64,000 bases of DNA. Source: Labia minor (taxonomy: Eukaryota; Arthropoda; Insecta; Dermaptera; Spongiphoridae). The stretch spans positions 48,918,655 through 48,982,654 of the forward strand of contig OY720347.1 in NCBI GenBank assembly GCA_963082975.1, given 5' to 3'. The translations under genes were made by a program, and so were the position numbers. How positions within the stretch are numbered: position 1 is the stretch's first letter; each line of letters begins with the position of its first letter. Under the pieces are notes generated by a model. It was not told the origin of the DNA. It did no database searches and saw only the letters and a list, made by a program, of their open reading frames with translations. Positions 55,420 through 64,000 of this stretch are shown in pieces.

Positions 55420-64000
<8,581 letters not shown>

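Overview
The window reads as AT-rich nuclear DNA from an arthropod, most likely an insect. Genes have many short GT-AG introns, and the recognisable host genes are metazoan: a DUSP23-type phosphatase, the HD hydrolase MESH1/HDDC3, and the WW-MyTH4-RhoGAP protein Vilse/ARHGAP39. The mobile elements are typical of insects: an env-bearing Gypsy/errantivirus, mariner, hAT and piggyBac non-autonomous elements, and an RTE-like LINE. The order is not decided by the sequence. No bacterial features (operons, ribosome binding sites, CRISPR) are seen.

Layout. Positions 1-17400 are almost gene-free: one exon-like block on the minus strand (241-359) and a mosaic of hAT elements that can be delimited by their target-site duplications (1479-2394, 8007-11338, 11557-12585, 15931-16197). 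Threaded through them is a dispersed repeat clan (families A, B and C) with short inverted repeats, a 3' hairpin, a CA/CATA microsatellite core and a terminal GTAAAAA. From 17406 to 28798 a single family A copy has been split by a complete 8.55-kb Gypsy/errantivirus (17822-26373, 701-bp LTRs that look identical, intact gag, pol and env frames) and by a hAT element (26405-28614). That hAT itself holds a solo LTR and a long-TIR element. Positions 28800-43600 hold a mariner relic, another hAT, an RTE fragment, GC-rich MITE ends and several orphan exon-like blocks, including a good signal-peptide first exon on the minus strand (41521-41692) below a GC-rich segment.

The gene-bearing part is 44263-64000. 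It holds a two-exon DUSP23-like gene (minus), a three-exon MESH1 gene (plus, 179 codons, the same length as human MESH1), and 18 in-phase exons (about 1,188 codons) of Vilse/ARHGAP39 (minus) whose 5' end lies beyond the window. A GC-rich hairpin at 49745-49814 is a candidate small-RNA precursor.

The host genes are unlinked in function: nucleotide (ppGpp/NADPH) hydrolysis, protein or lipid dephosphorylation, and Rho/Rac GTPase control in Slit-Robo signalling. The main biology of the window is its layered history of transposition. The best candidates for something undescribed are the A/B/C repeat clan with its possible link to an endonuclease-bearing Helentron-like element, the 2-LTR-junction-like arrangement in the Gypsy U3, the hairpin at 49.7 kb, and a GC-rich extra exon plus weak donor in Vilse.
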